A stretch of DNA of 64,000 nucleotides from Corallococcus soli (GTDB lineage: Bacteria > Myxococcota > Myxococcia > Myxococcales > Myxococcaceae): positions 868,001 to 932,000 of the forward strand of contig NZ_JAAIYO010000003.1 in the NCBI RefSeq assembly GCF_014930455.1. Reading direction: 5' to 3'. Of the stretch, positions 27,801 to 35,437 are shown one piece after another. The notes beneath the pieces were generated by a model. The model did no database searches and had not been told where the DNA came from. It worked only from the letters and a program-made list of their open reading frames with translations. Position 1 is the first letter of the stretch. Every line of letters begins with the position of its first letter. A program made the translations under genes and the position numbers.

Positions 27801-28415
27801 ACGCGGCTGCGGCTGCTGGCGTCGCACCCCCGGCTGTACGACGCCAGCTCCAAGCTGGAGTCCTCCAAGCTCGAGCGCTTCATGGAGCTCATCCAGGAGC
27901 TGCGCGAGGAGGGCCACCGCGCGCTCGTCTTCAGCCAGTTCACGTCCCACCTGGCGCTGGTGCGCGAGGTGCTGGACGCGCAGGGCATCGCCTACGAGTA
28001 CCTGGACGGGCAGACGCCCGCCGCCGCCCGCGCAGACCGCGTGCGCGCCTTCCAGGAGGGCGACGCGCCCCTGTTCCTCATCTCCCTGAAGGCGGGAGGC
28101 TTCGGCCTCAACCTGACGGCCGCCACCAGCGTCATCCACCTGGACCCCTGGTGGAACCCGGCCGTGGAGGACCAGGCGTCCGACCGGGCCCACCGCATCG
28201 GGCAGCAGCGGCCCGTCACGGTGTACCGGCTGGTGGCGCGAGGGACGATTGAAGAGCAGATGCTCGCGCTCCATGAGCACAAGCGCGCCCTCGTGACTGG
28301 CGTCCTGGAGGGCAAGGATGCCGCCGGGCGCCTGTCCACCCAGGAGCTGCTCGGTCTGCTCGCGCAGCGGCTGCCGTCCATCGACGGCCTGGACGCCGAC
28401 GCCCCGAAACACTGA
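24843..28415 (+). CDS. SNF2-family DNA-dependent ATPase with SWIM zinc finger
   Basis: A 1190-aa SWI2/SNF2 translocase. A SWIM-like zinc motif CSC..FCVHQ lies at about residues 205-220. The ATPase begins near 715 (LKTELRDYQHEGFRWL). Walker A DDMGLGKT is at about 741, then APTSVAFNW, DEAQ at about 837, LSGTPLENHLGELWAL, QFTSHL and the C-terminal motifs SLKAGGFGLNLTAA and DQASDRAHRIGQQRPVTVYRL. Proteins with this SWIM-SNF2 order are common, possibly in DNA repair or transcription restart; the exact role is unknown. ATG 24843 has no clear ribosome site. Monocistronic; followed by a hairpin and an AT-rich non-coding island. Confidence 0.93.
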   Translation: MAEQSPPSVPRPSQDPNAPPFQTEADLRAWLRAEGLEHLTRLSLALLTPRVEAAYLPQVRAVISRRRLVELLAVDSLDRWTAEMLPTPRMRDVLPKLAWRFVEEERAGVAEARASLPERLAPPAEPRTHKVHGMLLAWRALVPPGVAPRPARALSLDALVEEPDLPGFRLKETRISELPVGPASSVFILPDARLTFSPSGVAVDCSCGATFCVHQLAAVDTTLVWLRQRWTEAFGETLEELVRPPWARTLRALERAVEEGPGGGGVEISWRMDVIEGYGVEVAPYVHRRTKKGQRTLGAKLGRRKLLQEYGSQLTPADSRIAALLADNEAPASRALLFELIDHPRIYLEGLDPDLLVRIERQKVGLVAEDRGGTVVVNTGVDGTALPAAMLERVRKSRPEEAVFLWDEGSRLLTVLDVTPEVRALTTVLLRHGNAFPPESHGALLEQLSRFSMRLPVAMPRSVMGESVAPEQLPVLRLEGQPGGGVRLELRVRPLPDGPSFLPGEGPRDVHVRRGTASFHAVRDFGRELAAATALQARLPLQSAEPQEQPFCFLFHSAQGGLAVLALCADFEPRPELEWVGPSMRLVEKRGVQDLKVVLQRKRDWFGVLGGLAVEGERVELARLLDAARRKERFVQVDANTWVEIEAALREHLERLSDHTYASRHGLEVGPSAAEALAGLGTAGADIEADASWKTLVERIFAARELKPRVPASLKTELRDYQHEGFRWLTRLASWNAGGVLADDMGLGKTVQALAVLLERAKLGPALVLAPTSVAFNWRDEAKRFAPSLKVTLFSETEDRGGTLERLGPRDVLVLSYGLLTRDVERLAAQRFATIVFDEAQTLKNAATHRFRAARALQGDFKFALSGTPLENHLGELWALFAVVFPGLLGSLEAFRARFAAPIERQIDPTAAPALARVLQPFLLRRTKAQVEAQLPPRTDVHVPVVLSPPEWTLYEDARLAALSDLETRKSKLKEQERRIEVLAALTRLRLLASHPRLYDASSKLESSKLERFMELIQELREEGHRALVFSQFTSHLALVREVLDAQGIAYEYLDGQTPAAARADRVRAFQEGDAPLFLISLKAGGFGLNLTAATSVIHLDPWWNPAVEDQASDRAHRIGQQRPVTVYRLVARGTIEEQMLALHEHKRALVTGVLEGKDAAGRLSTQELLGLLAQRLPSIDGLDADAPKH

Positions 28416-28434
28416 GCCGGCTCCAGCAGGGCTT

Positions 28435-28453
28435 CCCTGGGTTTTTCCCAGGG
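28435..28453 (+). terminator. Hairpin after SNF2 gene
   Basis: Perfect 7-bp inverted repeat CCCTGGG / CCCAGGG with a TTTTT loop, 20 bp after the SNF2 stop. No T-run after the stem. Confidence 0.4.
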
Positions 28454-28538
28454 CTTCCGCGCACCTGAACTGACACTGAACAAACATTGAGGCATTTTCG
28501 CGCTCGGTCGGGACTGAACGGTCGAGCAGTCCTGTCTT

Positions 28539-28574
28539 CCTGATCGCGCATGCCTACATGAAAAGGCGATCAGG
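28539..28574. repeat. 9-bp inverted repeat enclosing a repeated 13-mer
   Basis: CCTGATCGC (28539-28547) and GCGATCAGG (28566-28574) are perfect inverted copies. The 18-nt loop contains CATGCCTACATGA, which recurs exactly 99 bp further on at 28648-28660. A partial inverted form (CCGATGTAGG) lies between the two at 28606. Looks like a recognition site or a structured RNA element; nature unknown. Confidence 0.6.
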
Positions 28575-28754
28575 TAGGGGAGGGGGCGCTGGGCTGGCAA
28601 ACAATCCGATGTAGGGAAATCCGCACATGCCCGCGCCCCTGCGCCGCCATGCCTACATGATCGGACTATCAGTGGGTCGGCGCCACCACCAAGACATATC
28701 AAATATAAAACATGTCTCAATCAATAACAAACACACATGTCTTGGCGTCTGTAT

Positions 28755-28778
28755 TTAAATGCAATCAATTGCATTTAA
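28755..28778. repeat. AT-rich 11-bp-arm palindrome
   Basis: TTAAATGCAAT and ATTGCATTTAA are perfect inverted arms separated by CA. The length and near-zero spacer fit a dimeric DNA-binding protein better than an RNA hairpin. It ends 14 bp before the 3' end of thiD. Confidence 0.7.
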
Positions 28779-28792
28779 TTTGTATCAATGTT

Positions 28793-29602
28793 TCACGGCG
28801 GGTTCAGCGGGAAGAAGTGCCCGATGGGGCCGTTCCCGTGACCCACGGCGAGCGGGTAGCGCAGCGCCGCCGTGACGTACGTCTTGGCGAGCCGCACGGC
28901 CTCCAGCGGCGTGCTTCCCAGGGCGAGCCGCGCGGCGATGGCCGCGGACAGCGTGCACCCGGTGCCGTGCGTGTTCGGCGTCTCCACGGGCTCCACGGCG
29001 AGCGTCTCCAAGTGCGTCCCGTCGAACCACACGTCGGTGCCCCGCAGGGCGCCCTGCATGCCGCCGCCCTTCACCAGGACGGCGCGGGGGCCCAGTGCGT
29101 GGATGCGGCGGGCCGCCTCGCGCATGTCCTCCAGCGTCTCGATGTCCATCCCCGCGAGCAGCCGCGCCTCATGGCGGTTGGGCGTGAGGATCGCGGCCAG
29201 GGGGAGCATCCGCGCGCGCAGGGACGTCACCGCCGCGTCGTCGAGCAGCTGGGAGCCCGCGCGCGACACCATCACGGGATCCACCACGACGGGCCCCACC
29301 GGGACGTGGGCCAGCTGCTCCGCCACCGCCTCGATGATGCCCCGGTGGGCCAGCATGCCCACCTTGACCGCGTCCACGCGCATGTCCGACGCCACGGCCG
29401 CCACCTGGGCGGTGACGGACTCCGGCGGCAGCAGGTCCACGCGGGTGACGCCGCGCGTGTTCTGCGCGGTGACCGCCGTGAGGGCGCTGGTGCCGTGGAC
29501 GCGGTGGAAGGAGAAGGTGCGGAGATCCGCCTGGATTCCCGCGCCACCGCCGCTGTCAGAGCCGGCGATGGTGAGGGCGATGGCGACAGGGAAGGGCGTC
29601 AT
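28793..29602 (-). CDS. thiD: Hydroxymethylpyrimidine/phosphomethylpyrimidine kinase
   Basis: A 269-aa ribokinase-fold kinase that phosphorylates HMP and HMP-P in thiamine synthesis. Characteristic segments: [22 protein letters not shown] (about 9-30), [33 protein letters not shown] and the C-terminal anion-hole motif [15 protein letters not shown]. Usual family length. Stand-alone here, with no other thiamine gene next to it and no TPP riboswitch recognised upstream. Confidence 0.95.
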   Translation of the reverse strand: MTPFPVAIALTIAGSDSGGGAGIQADLRTFSFHRVHGTSALTAVTAQNTRGVTRVDLLPPESVTAQVAAVASDMRVDAVKVGMLAHRGIIEAVAEQLAHVPVGPVVVDPVMVSRAGSQLLDDAAVTSLRARMLPLAAILTPNRHEARLLAGMDIETLEDMREAARRIHALGPRAVLVKGGGMQGALRGTDVWFDGTHLETLAVEPVETPNTHGTGCTLSAAIAARLALGSTPLEAVRLAKTYVTAALRYPLAVGHGNGPIGHFFPLNPP

Positions 29603-29665
29603 GGCGCGGCATCCTACCGGGGCCGTCCGCTTCCGCGCCCGCAGAAGCGCACCCCCACGCCGCCG

Positions 29666-30724
29666 CTAGAACTGGCCCTGGCGCGCCTGCTCGAAGCCCA
29701 CGCGGTGCTTGAGGTACAGCGTGTCCAGCATGTGGTTGCTGATGGGGTTCGCGTTGCCGTCGGTGAAGCGGTGCACCACCGCGCCCCTGCCCGCGTCCTT
29801 GAGGAACGCCAGCGGATCCACGGAGCCCCCCAGGCCCGTGAGCGTGGGCACGGGGTCCGCGTTGTTGACGTAGTGCACGTACTTGGGGCCGTCCGGGTAC
29901 TTCGTGGACGCGGCGCCGAAGGTCTCCACGCTCAGGTGGCCCATCTTCGCCTCGACCTGGGCGGGGGACAGCCCGTCTTCGATGCGCAGCCGCTTCGCCA
30001 CGTCGTTGAGCGCGCGCGCGGTGATGAGGCCGCCCTGGCTGTAGCCCACCAGGTGCACGTCGCGGCCGGCCTTCAGCTCCGAATAGAGCGTGTCCGCCAG
30101 GGTGTCCACGGCGGGGTTCTTGCCCTTGTCCAGCTTGTCCGTCACGCACTGGGCCAGGTCCTTCACCAGGCCTTCGGTCGCGTTGTGGATGCCCACGACC
30201 TTGGCGCCGGACGAATCCGCCAGCGCCTGCATCTCGCTCACCTGACCCGGCGTCGTCGTCATGATGCCGTTGACGTAGAGGATCGTCTTGTCCGGGTTCG
30301 GGTCGTTCTTCGGCGTGACGCCGGGGACGTCACCCAGCTTCGTGCTGGCGGGCAGCGTCTTGCCTCCCGCGCCCACGAACATGCCGTCCTGCGCGCGGTC
30401 CGGCTTGGGGCCCCCGAAGAGGCTGGTGACGTCCCGCACCGTGGTGGCCTCGAAGACGCCCAGGCCCATCTCCACGAAGCGGGGGATGTCCTTGATGCCG
30501 CCCACCACCGCGTCGAGGACGCCGCCCAGCAGGCCCTGCTTCTGCGCGGGCGCGGCCTTCGCGGACTGCGCGGCCACGGTGTTCCTGGGGGCCGGGGACG
30601 ACTCGAACGAGGACTGCTGGAAGGCGGGCTTGTGGGGCGCCGACGTCGATGGCTGCAAAGGCTCGGCGGGCTTCCGGGACGTGGACGGCACGGCGAGGGG
30701 GCGGGCGCGGTCAATCGTGCTCAT
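29666..30724 (-). CDS. Alpha/beta-hydrolase-fold protein, lipase-like
   Basis: A 352-aa protein without a signal peptide. The first ~90 residues are Ser/Pro/Ala-rich and disordered-looking. A hydrolase core follows: [16 protein letters not shown] (oxyanion-side strand), [16 protein letters not shown] (nucleophile Ser in GYSQGG), [12 protein letters not shown] (Asp) and a C-terminal His near [13 protein letters not shown]. Resembles secreted or PE-PPE-like and DUF676-like lipases. ATG 30724 follows GGAGG. Could be a cytosolic esterase or an effector exported without a cleaved signal; substrate unknown. Confidence 0.75.
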   Translation of the reverse strand: MSTIDRARPLAVPSTSRKPAEPLQPSTSAPHKPAFQQSSFESSPAPRNTVAAQSAKAAPAQKQGLLGGVLDAVVGGIKDIPRFVEMGLGVFEATTVRDVTSLFGGPKPDRAQDGMFVGAGGKTLPASTKLGDVPGVTPKNDPNPDKTILYVNGIMTTTPGQVSEMQALADSSGAKVVGIHNATEGLVKDLAQCVTDKLDKGKNPAVDTLADTLYSELKAGRDVHLVGYSQGGLITARALNDVAKRLRIEDGLSPAQVEAKMGHLSVETFGAASTKYPDGPKYVHYVNNADPVPTLTGLGGSVDPLAFLKDAGRGAVVHRFTDGNANPISNHMLDTLYLKHRVGFEQARQGQF

Positions 30725-30882
30725 GAAAACCTCCAGCCACCGGGGGACGTGGGCTTGGGTAGGTTATCCGAAGCCCTGCCCGCGAAGTTGCGTGCCGGTG
30801 TCCTGCCCCCCGGGCCTCCACGCCCCGTCCGTGACGCGGCAGGTCAATCCAGACGCCCCGGATTGGCGGAGGCGCCGGGGCC

Positions 30883-31656
30883 TCACGGCGTGGTGAGCGG
30901 GACCTTGGCGCCGGAGAGCTGCTGGGCCGGAGATGCGCCGCCAAGCTCCGCCTCTGGAGCGGGGGACTCCGCGGCCGCTTCGTTGACCTCCTTGTAGAAG
31001 CGGCGGCCGAAGACGACGCCCAGCACCAGCGAGACGACCATGCCGACCGCGGCCACGGCGGTCATCATCGTGCGGCCCTGCGCGAGCCCGCTGCCGAACT
31101 GCGCGGTGAGGATGGTGCCAGGGATGGTGCCCAGCACCACGCCCAGCACGGACGGCCAGAAGCGCGCGCCGCTGGCCGCGCCCGCCACCAGCATGATGTC
31201 CGTGGGGCACAGCGGGTTGATGCACGCCAGGAACGTGAACTGGAAGTCGTGCCGCTTCGCCGCCTTGGCGATCGCCGGGTACTTGCTGCCAGCCAGCCGC
31301 TGCATGGGCCGGGTGCCCAGCTTGCGGGCAACGAAGTAGAGCAGCGTGGCAGACAGGAAGCTGCCTGTTAGTGAATAGAGGCTTGCTGCGAGCGTCCCGA
31401 ACATCATCCCACCGACGGCGGTGAGGATCTGCCCCGGCAGCAACGTCAGGGGGCGGATCGCCAGGAAGGCCACGTAGGCCAGCGGCGCGTAGTCGCCCAG
31501 GGGCAACAGCAGCTCGCGGATGGTGCGCTGATCGATGAAGTCCGGCCCCAGGAGCCGGAGCATCACCAGACCGCCGATGGACACGACCATGGGGGCGAGG
31601 ATCCGCAACCAGGTCGCTACCGCACTCCTGCCACTCGCCACCGAAGCCTCCCCCAC
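30883..31656 (-). CDS. TVP38/TMEM64-family (VTT domain) membrane protein
   Basis: A 257-aa integral membrane protein with a VTT/SNARE-associated domain. The conserved re-entrant part FLAIRPLTLLPGQILTAVGGMMFG and the second repeat-like segment INPLCPTDIMLVAGAASGARFWPSVLGVVLGTIPGTIL are clear. About six hydrophobic segments and a short charged C-terminal tail. Members are lipid scramblase or transporter-like. Start is GTG 31656; an in-frame GTG at 31641 just after GGGGGAGG may be the true one. Monocistronic. Confidence 0.85.
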   Translation of the reverse strand: MGEASVASGRSAVATWLRILAPMVVSIGGLVMLRLLGPDFIDQRTIRELLLPLGDYAPLAYVAFLAIRPLTLLPGQILTAVGGMMFGTLAASLYSLTGSFLSATLLYFVARKLGTRPMQRLAGSKYPAIAKAAKRHDFQFTFLACINPLCPTDIMLVAGAASGARFWPSVLGVVLGTIPGTILTAQFGSGLAQGRTMMTAVAAVGMVVSLVLGVVFGRRFYKEVNEAAAESPAPEAELGGASPAQQLSGAKVPLTTP

Positions 31657-31957
31657 GAGCGCCGGACGGTTGTGTCAGGCGTTGCGCACAAGGTGGGAAC
31701 CGAGCAGGGAATCGGCAATGTGATCCGAATTGTTGTGAACAATGAGAGCGTCCTGCCGGGCAATCACCCGTCCAGTCCGGACGCCCAGCGAGCCTGACAA
31801 GCGCGCGAAATCCTTGGGGATTATGCATGCAATGTCAGGACGGAACGGCTGGCGGTGTACGGAGCTTGCTTGCATCGGGGCGCTTCCGTCCCAAGGTTTC
31901 AGGCAAGGGACACCGAGGCGCGGACGGGGTTGGTAGTCACCGAGAGGAGATACGGAC
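31657..31957. promoter_or_regulatory. Divergent intergenic region, VTT gene / KGG gene
   Basis: About 300 bp without a gene. It must hold promoters for both directions. An inverted repeat ATTGTTGTGAACAAT (31729-31743) lies about 75-90 bp upstream of the VTT start. GAGAGGAGATACGGAC directly precedes the KGG start. No clear sigma-70 pair was seen. Confidence 0.45.
31729..31743. promoter_or_regulatory. Possible operator, 6-bp-arm palindrome
   Basis: ATTGTT-GTG-AACAAT, a perfect 6-bp-arm palindrome in a locally AT-rich patch between divergent genes; a plausible site for a dimeric repressor. Which regulator binds is unknown. Confidence 0.35.
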
Positions 31958-32416
31958 ATGTCGGACAAGGACAACAAGGGCAGCATGACGGTGGCCGAGG
32001 CGGGGCGTAAGGGCGGAGAGACGGTCCGGAACGAGCGCGGTCGCGAGTTCTACGAGACCATCGGCCGCAAGGGCGGCGCCACGGTGAAGGCCGAGCGCGG
32101 TCGTTCCTTCTACGAGGAGATTGGCCGCAAGGGCGGAGAGACCGTCAAGGCCGAGCGCGGCGCCAAGTTCTACGAGGAGATCGGCAAGAAGGGCGGGGAC
32201 CGCGTCAAGGCCACCCGCGGGCCGAACTTCTACGAGGAGATTGGCCGCAAGGGCGGTCAGAAGGTCAAGAAGCTCATTGAGGAGGGCAAGCGCGCGGCGC
32301 TGGCGGCGAAGGTCGCCCAGGAGGCCGCGGCCGCTGGAGGCGCGCCCCAGCAGGAGGGCGCGGCCCCCGCCACCACCCCTCCGGCGGAGCCGACCACGAC
32401 GCCCGGCAACGAGTAA
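31958..32416 (+). CDS. KGG-repeat stress-type hydrophilic protein
   Basis: A 152-aa very hydrophilic protein made of five tandem units of about 22 residues built on GRKGGxxVxxxRGxxFYEEI (start about 15, end about 110), followed by an Ala/Pro/Thr-rich tail. These are KGG (GsiB/ConB-10-like) motifs, found in desiccation and stress-associated intrinsically disordered proteins. GAGGAGATACGGAC gives a strong ribosome site. No signal peptide. A desiccation or spore-protective role would suit a fruiting myxobacterium but is inference. Confidence 0.9.
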   Translation: MSDKDNKGSMTVAEAGRKGGETVRNERGREFYETIGRKGGATVKAERGRSFYEEIGRKGGETVKAERGAKFYEEIGKKGGDRVKATRGPNFYEEIGRKGGQKVKKLIEEGKRAALAAKVAQEAAAAGGAPQQEGAAPATTPPAEPTTTPGNE

Positions 32417-32455
32417 CGGGGGACAGGACACGCGCTCTTCCGGTATGAGGGTCGC

Positions 32456-32791
32456 GTGTACCTGGTCATCACGTTCCTCGAGCAGGTGGAGACGACCGAG
32501 CGGGCGATCGGTCGGCTCCGGGAGTTCGGCATCCCGGAGCCGCTGGTCATCCGGGCGCGCAGCGCGGCTGCCGCCCTGTCCGCGGAGGTGCCGGTGTTCG
32601 CCGGCCTGCGCAGCCTCGCGCTGGGCGCCGACGAAGATCGCATCGTGCTGGTGAGCGTGCTGCCCGGCCTCCCCGCGGAGGAGATGGAGCGGCTCATCCA
32701 GCGCGTGCAACTGGAGATGGACGCGGACGACCCACCCATGGGTCGGCTGGTGGCCCTGCCCGTTTTGGCGGCCCCCACCCACCGACGTTGA
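32456..32791 (+). CDS. Small PII-like-fold candidate of unknown function
   Basis: A 111-aa protein starting at GTG 32456. The pattern MYLVITFLEQVETTERAIGRLREFGIPEPLVIRARS with beta-alpha-beta spacing resembles small PII-like proteins that accompany transporters, but identity is weak and ligand loops cannot be recognised. It lies 36 bp upstream of the first Kef-like antiporter, suggesting a regulatory partner. Alternative: an unrelated small ferredoxin-fold protein. Confidence 0.55.
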   Translation: MYLVITFLEQVETTERAIGRLREFGIPEPLVIRARSAAAALSAEVPVFAGLRSLALGADEDRIVLVSVLPGLPAEEMERLIQRVQLEMDADDPPMGRLVALPVLAAPTHRR

Positions 32792-32826
32792 TGACGCGCG
32801 GGGCTGGCCGGGTGTAAGCACACGTC

Positions 32827-34095
32827 GTGCAAGCGCTGCTCGTCTTCCTCATCGTCGCGGCGCTGTCGCTGCTCGCGTCGAGCCGTTCGCTGCTCGCGCC
32901 CGGCCGCTTCCCGGCCCTGGCGCAGCTGGCGGCGAGCGGCCTGATGTTCCTCATCTTCGGGGCCCTGCTCGGGCCGTCGCTGCTGGGCGTGCTCACCCCG
33001 GGGAACCTGGACTCGCTGCGCCCCCTGGTGGCGCTGGGTCTGGGGATGGCGGGCGTGCTGCTGGGGCTCAACCTGGAGCCCCGCCTGCTGCGGCTGTTGC
33101 CCCGGCCCGTGTACGCGGCGGCGGTGGCGCACGCGGGCACGGCGTTCCTCTTCGTCGCGCTGCCCCTGTCGGTGCCGCTGGTGCTGTCCATGGGGCTGCG
33201 GCCCCTGGTGGCGGTGGGCGCGGCGGCGCTCCTGGGCGCGGCGGCGAGCCTGTCCTCGGGACACTTCGCGGTGCTGGGCTACCGCAACGGGCGGCTGGAG
33301 CGCTCGCGCGGCCTGGGCGTCGCGCTGCTCACGATGATGGACGACGCGGTGGGCCTGGGCGTGCTGGCGCTGGGCCTGGTGCTGGGCGTCACCGGCAACG
33401 TGGTGGAGGGGCTGGGCCTGCTGGGGCTGGCGCTGATCCTGGGCGTGGCGTGCGGCGCGCTGCTGGCGTTCCTCACCCACGCGCTGAAGGACCCGGCGGA
33501 GCAGACCACGGTGACGCTGGGCATGGTGGCGCTGGTGGGCGGCGCGGCGGCGTACCTGCGGCTGTCGGCGCTGCTGGCCGGCGTGGCGTGTGGCGCGACG
33601 CTGGCGCTGATGGGCGGGCGCACGGCGGAGCGGGTGGCCCGGGCGCTGTCGCGGGTGGAGCGGCCCACGTACCTGGTGCTGGTGTTCATGGTGGGCTGTC
33701 ACCTGCATGCGCGCGACCTGGCGGCCTGGGCGCTGCTGCCCGCGTTCGTGGGCCTGCGCTTCGTGGGCAAGGTGCTGGGAGGGCGCTTCGCGCAGCGGCT
33801 CACCCGGGGCGTGCTCGACCTGCCTCCGCAGTTCGGCTACGCGCTCATCGCGCAGGGCGGGCTGGCCCTGTGCATCGTGGCGGAGTACGTGCTGCTGGTG
33901 CCGGGCTCGCTGTCGCAGCGGGTGCTGGACGTGGTGGCGGTGGGCGCGGTCGTCAACGAGATGCTCGCGCACGGCGCCTTCCGGCACGTGCTGGGCGCGG
34001 AGGCCGCCTCCCGCAGGAAGGCCAGCGCGCCGCCCGACGCTCCAACGGACGTCCCGCCCGGGGCGCCAGGCGCTGACACGGGGGTGGTGGCGTGA
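32827..34095 (+). CDS. Kef-type cation/proton antiporter (CPA2), first of pair
   Basis: A 422-aa integral membrane protein with about 11-12 TMs. GLNLEPRLL (about 78), the LLTMMDDAVGLGVLALGL segment with paired acidic residues (about 168-185) and QFGYALIAQGGLALCIV (about 336) are typical of CPA2 exchangers. No C-terminal RCK/TrkA-N domain is attached; the tail is Pro/Ala-rich. GTG start, no clear ribosome site. Overlaps the next antiporter gene by 4 bp. Confidence 0.85.
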   Translation: MQALLVFLIVAALSLLASSRSLLAPGRFPALAQLAASGLMFLIFGALLGPSLLGVLTPGNLDSLRPLVALGLGMAGVLLGLNLEPRLLRLLPRPVYAAAVAHAGTAFLFVALPLSVPLVLSMGLRPLVAVGAAALLGAAASLSSGHFAVLGYRNGRLERSRGLGVALLTMMDDAVGLGVLALGLVLGVTGNVVEGLGLLGLALILGVACGALLAFLTHALKDPAEQTTVTLGMVALVGGAAAYLRLSALLAGVACGATLALMGGRTAERVARALSRVERPTYLVLVFMVGCHLHARDLAAWALLPAFVGLRFVGKVLGGRFAQRLTRGVLDLPPQFGYALIAQGGLALCIVAEYVLLVPGSLSQRVLDVVAVGAVVNEMLAHGAFRHVLGAEAASRRKASAPPDAPTDVPPGAPGADTGVVA

Positions 34096-35390
34096 AGGGG
34101 TCCGTCTTCCGGTTGATGCTGCTGATGGCGCTGCTGGCGGCCATCACCCAGGCGAAGGTGATGCGCGCGGACGCGGGCACGCCGGTGCTGCTGGCGGCGG
34201 GCGCGCTGCTGCTGTGTGGCCTGTTCGCGGGCAAGGTGGCCAAGGGCCTGGGCCTGCCGCGCCTCACCGGCTACCTGCTGGTGGGCGTGGCGGTGGGGCC
34301 GTACGCGCTGGGCTTCATCCCGAACGCGGGCGTGAAGGGGCTGGAGCTGGTGAAGGGGCTGGCGGTGAGCCTCATCGCGCTGGTGGCGGGCACGGAGCTG
34401 CACCTGGGCCTGCTGCGGCGCGTGGGCGCGCGCGTGGCCATCCTCTGCGCGACCGTCTGCGGGGTGACGTTCGCGGTGTGCTTCGCGGCGACGTTCGCGC
34501 TCAAGCCCCTGCTGCCGTTCCTCCAGCCCATGACGGTGCCGCAGGCGCTGGCGGTGAGCGCGCTGATGTCCACGGTGGTGGTGTCGTTCTCCCCCACGGT
34601 CACCATCGCCATCGTGCAGGAGACGTCCGCGAAGGGGTCGTTCACGGAGTTCCTGATGGCGCTGGTCATCATCGGGGACCTGTTCGTGATGGTGGCCTTC
34701 GGCCTGGCGGCGGGCATCACCCGGGCCACGTTCGGCGACGGGCTGGACGTGGCGGCGCTGGTGGGCGGGGTGGGGTGGGAATTGTTCGGCTCGGTGGCGG
34801 TGGGGTGCCTGCTGGCGGTGGCCATGCTGCTGTACATGCGGGGCGTCAACCGCGAGCTGCCCCTGTTCCTGGTGGGCCTGTCGTTCGCGGCGGCGGAGGG
34901 CGGGGCGCGGCTGCACCTGTCGCCGCTGCTGGTGTCGCTGGCGGCGGGCGCGCTCATCGCGAACCTGGACGAGCGCGAGGGCCGGCGCATCCACCACGCC
35001 ATCCAGCAGGCGGGCCTGCCGGTGTTCGCGCTCTTCTTCGCCGCGGCGGGGGCGGGCCTGAAGCTGGACGCGCTGGTGACGGTGGGGCCGGCGGCGCTGC
35101 TGCTCGTGGGCCTGCGGGGGCTGGCCATCTGGGCCGCGTGCCGCAAGTTCGCGCCCGCCGACGACCCGCGCCTCAAGCGCTACCTGTGGATGGGGCTCAT
35201 CTCCCAGGCGGGCGTGACGTTCGGCCTGGCGGCGCTGGTGTCGCGCACCTTCCCCACGTTCGGGCCGCAGGTGGAGGTGCTCATCATCGCGATGATCACC
35301 GCGCACGAGCTGGTGGGCCCCGTGCTGACCCGGCGCGCGCTGCTGGGCAGTGGCGAAATCCGTGCGGAAGAGGCGCGCGGCGGCGCATAG
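34092..35390 (+). CDS. Kef-type cation/proton antiporter (CPA2), second of pair
   Basis: A 432-aa membrane protein, about 12 TMs: LPRLTGYLLVGVAVGPYALGF (about 57-77), VSLIALVAGTELHL, MALVIIGDLFVMVAFGLAAG with a buried Asp, and LISQAGVTFGLAALVSRTFP near the end. GTG start overlaps the previous stop (GTGA), so the two antiporters are translationally coupled and may act as a heteromeric exchanger. No RCK domain. Confidence 0.87.
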   Translation: MKGSVFRLMLLMALLAAITQAKVMRADAGTPVLLAAGALLLCGLFAGKVAKGLGLPRLTGYLLVGVAVGPYALGFIPNAGVKGLELVKGLAVSLIALVAGTELHLGLLRRVGARVAILCATVCGVTFAVCFAATFALKPLLPFLQPMTVPQALAVSALMSTVVVSFSPTVTIAIVQETSAKGSFTEFLMALVIIGDLFVMVAFGLAAGITRATFGDGLDVAALVGGVGWELFGSVAVGCLLAVAMLLYMRGVNRELPLFLVGLSFAAAEGGARLHLSPLLVSLAAGALIANLDEREGRRIHHAIQQAGLPVFALFFAAAGAGLKLDALVTVGPAALLLVGLRGLAIWAACRKFAPADDPRLKRYLWMGLISQAGVTFGLAALVSRTFPTFGPQVEVLIIAMITAHELVGPVLTRRALLGSGEIRAEEARGGA

Positions 35391-35437
35391 TTGGCCCGCA
35401 GTCCCCGTCCTCTCCCTTCCAGGAGTCGCGCTCCGTC

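Larger units (their letters stand above)
28416..28792. other. Non-coding island between convergent genes, with AT-rich core and several palindromes
   Basis: 377 bp between the ends of two converging genes, so not a normal promoter site. It holds a hairpin near 28435, a long inverted repeat at 28539-28574, a 13-bp direct repeat CATGCCTACATGA (28549-28561, 28648-28660), ACATGTCT twice (28710, 28735) and a near-perfect AT palindrome at 28755-28778. By hand count 28691-28780 is 28% G+C, against about 70% around it. No coding frame was seen. It may be a small-RNA locus, protein-binding site or relic of an inserted element. Confidence 0.7.

Noticed and set aside
24843-28415. SNF2 ATPase as part of an anti-phage system
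   Set aside because: No methylase, nuclease or other defence gene is next to it; SWIM-SNF2 proteins are widespread chromosomal genes.
28793-29602. TPP riboswitch controlling thiD
   Set aside because: The 63 bp upstream of the thiD start are too short and lack the CUGAGA core.
31958-32416. Regular ~66-bp repeats suggesting a CRISPR-like array
   Set aside because: The repeat is in frame and encodes the KGG protein units with no variable spacers; it is a protein repeat.
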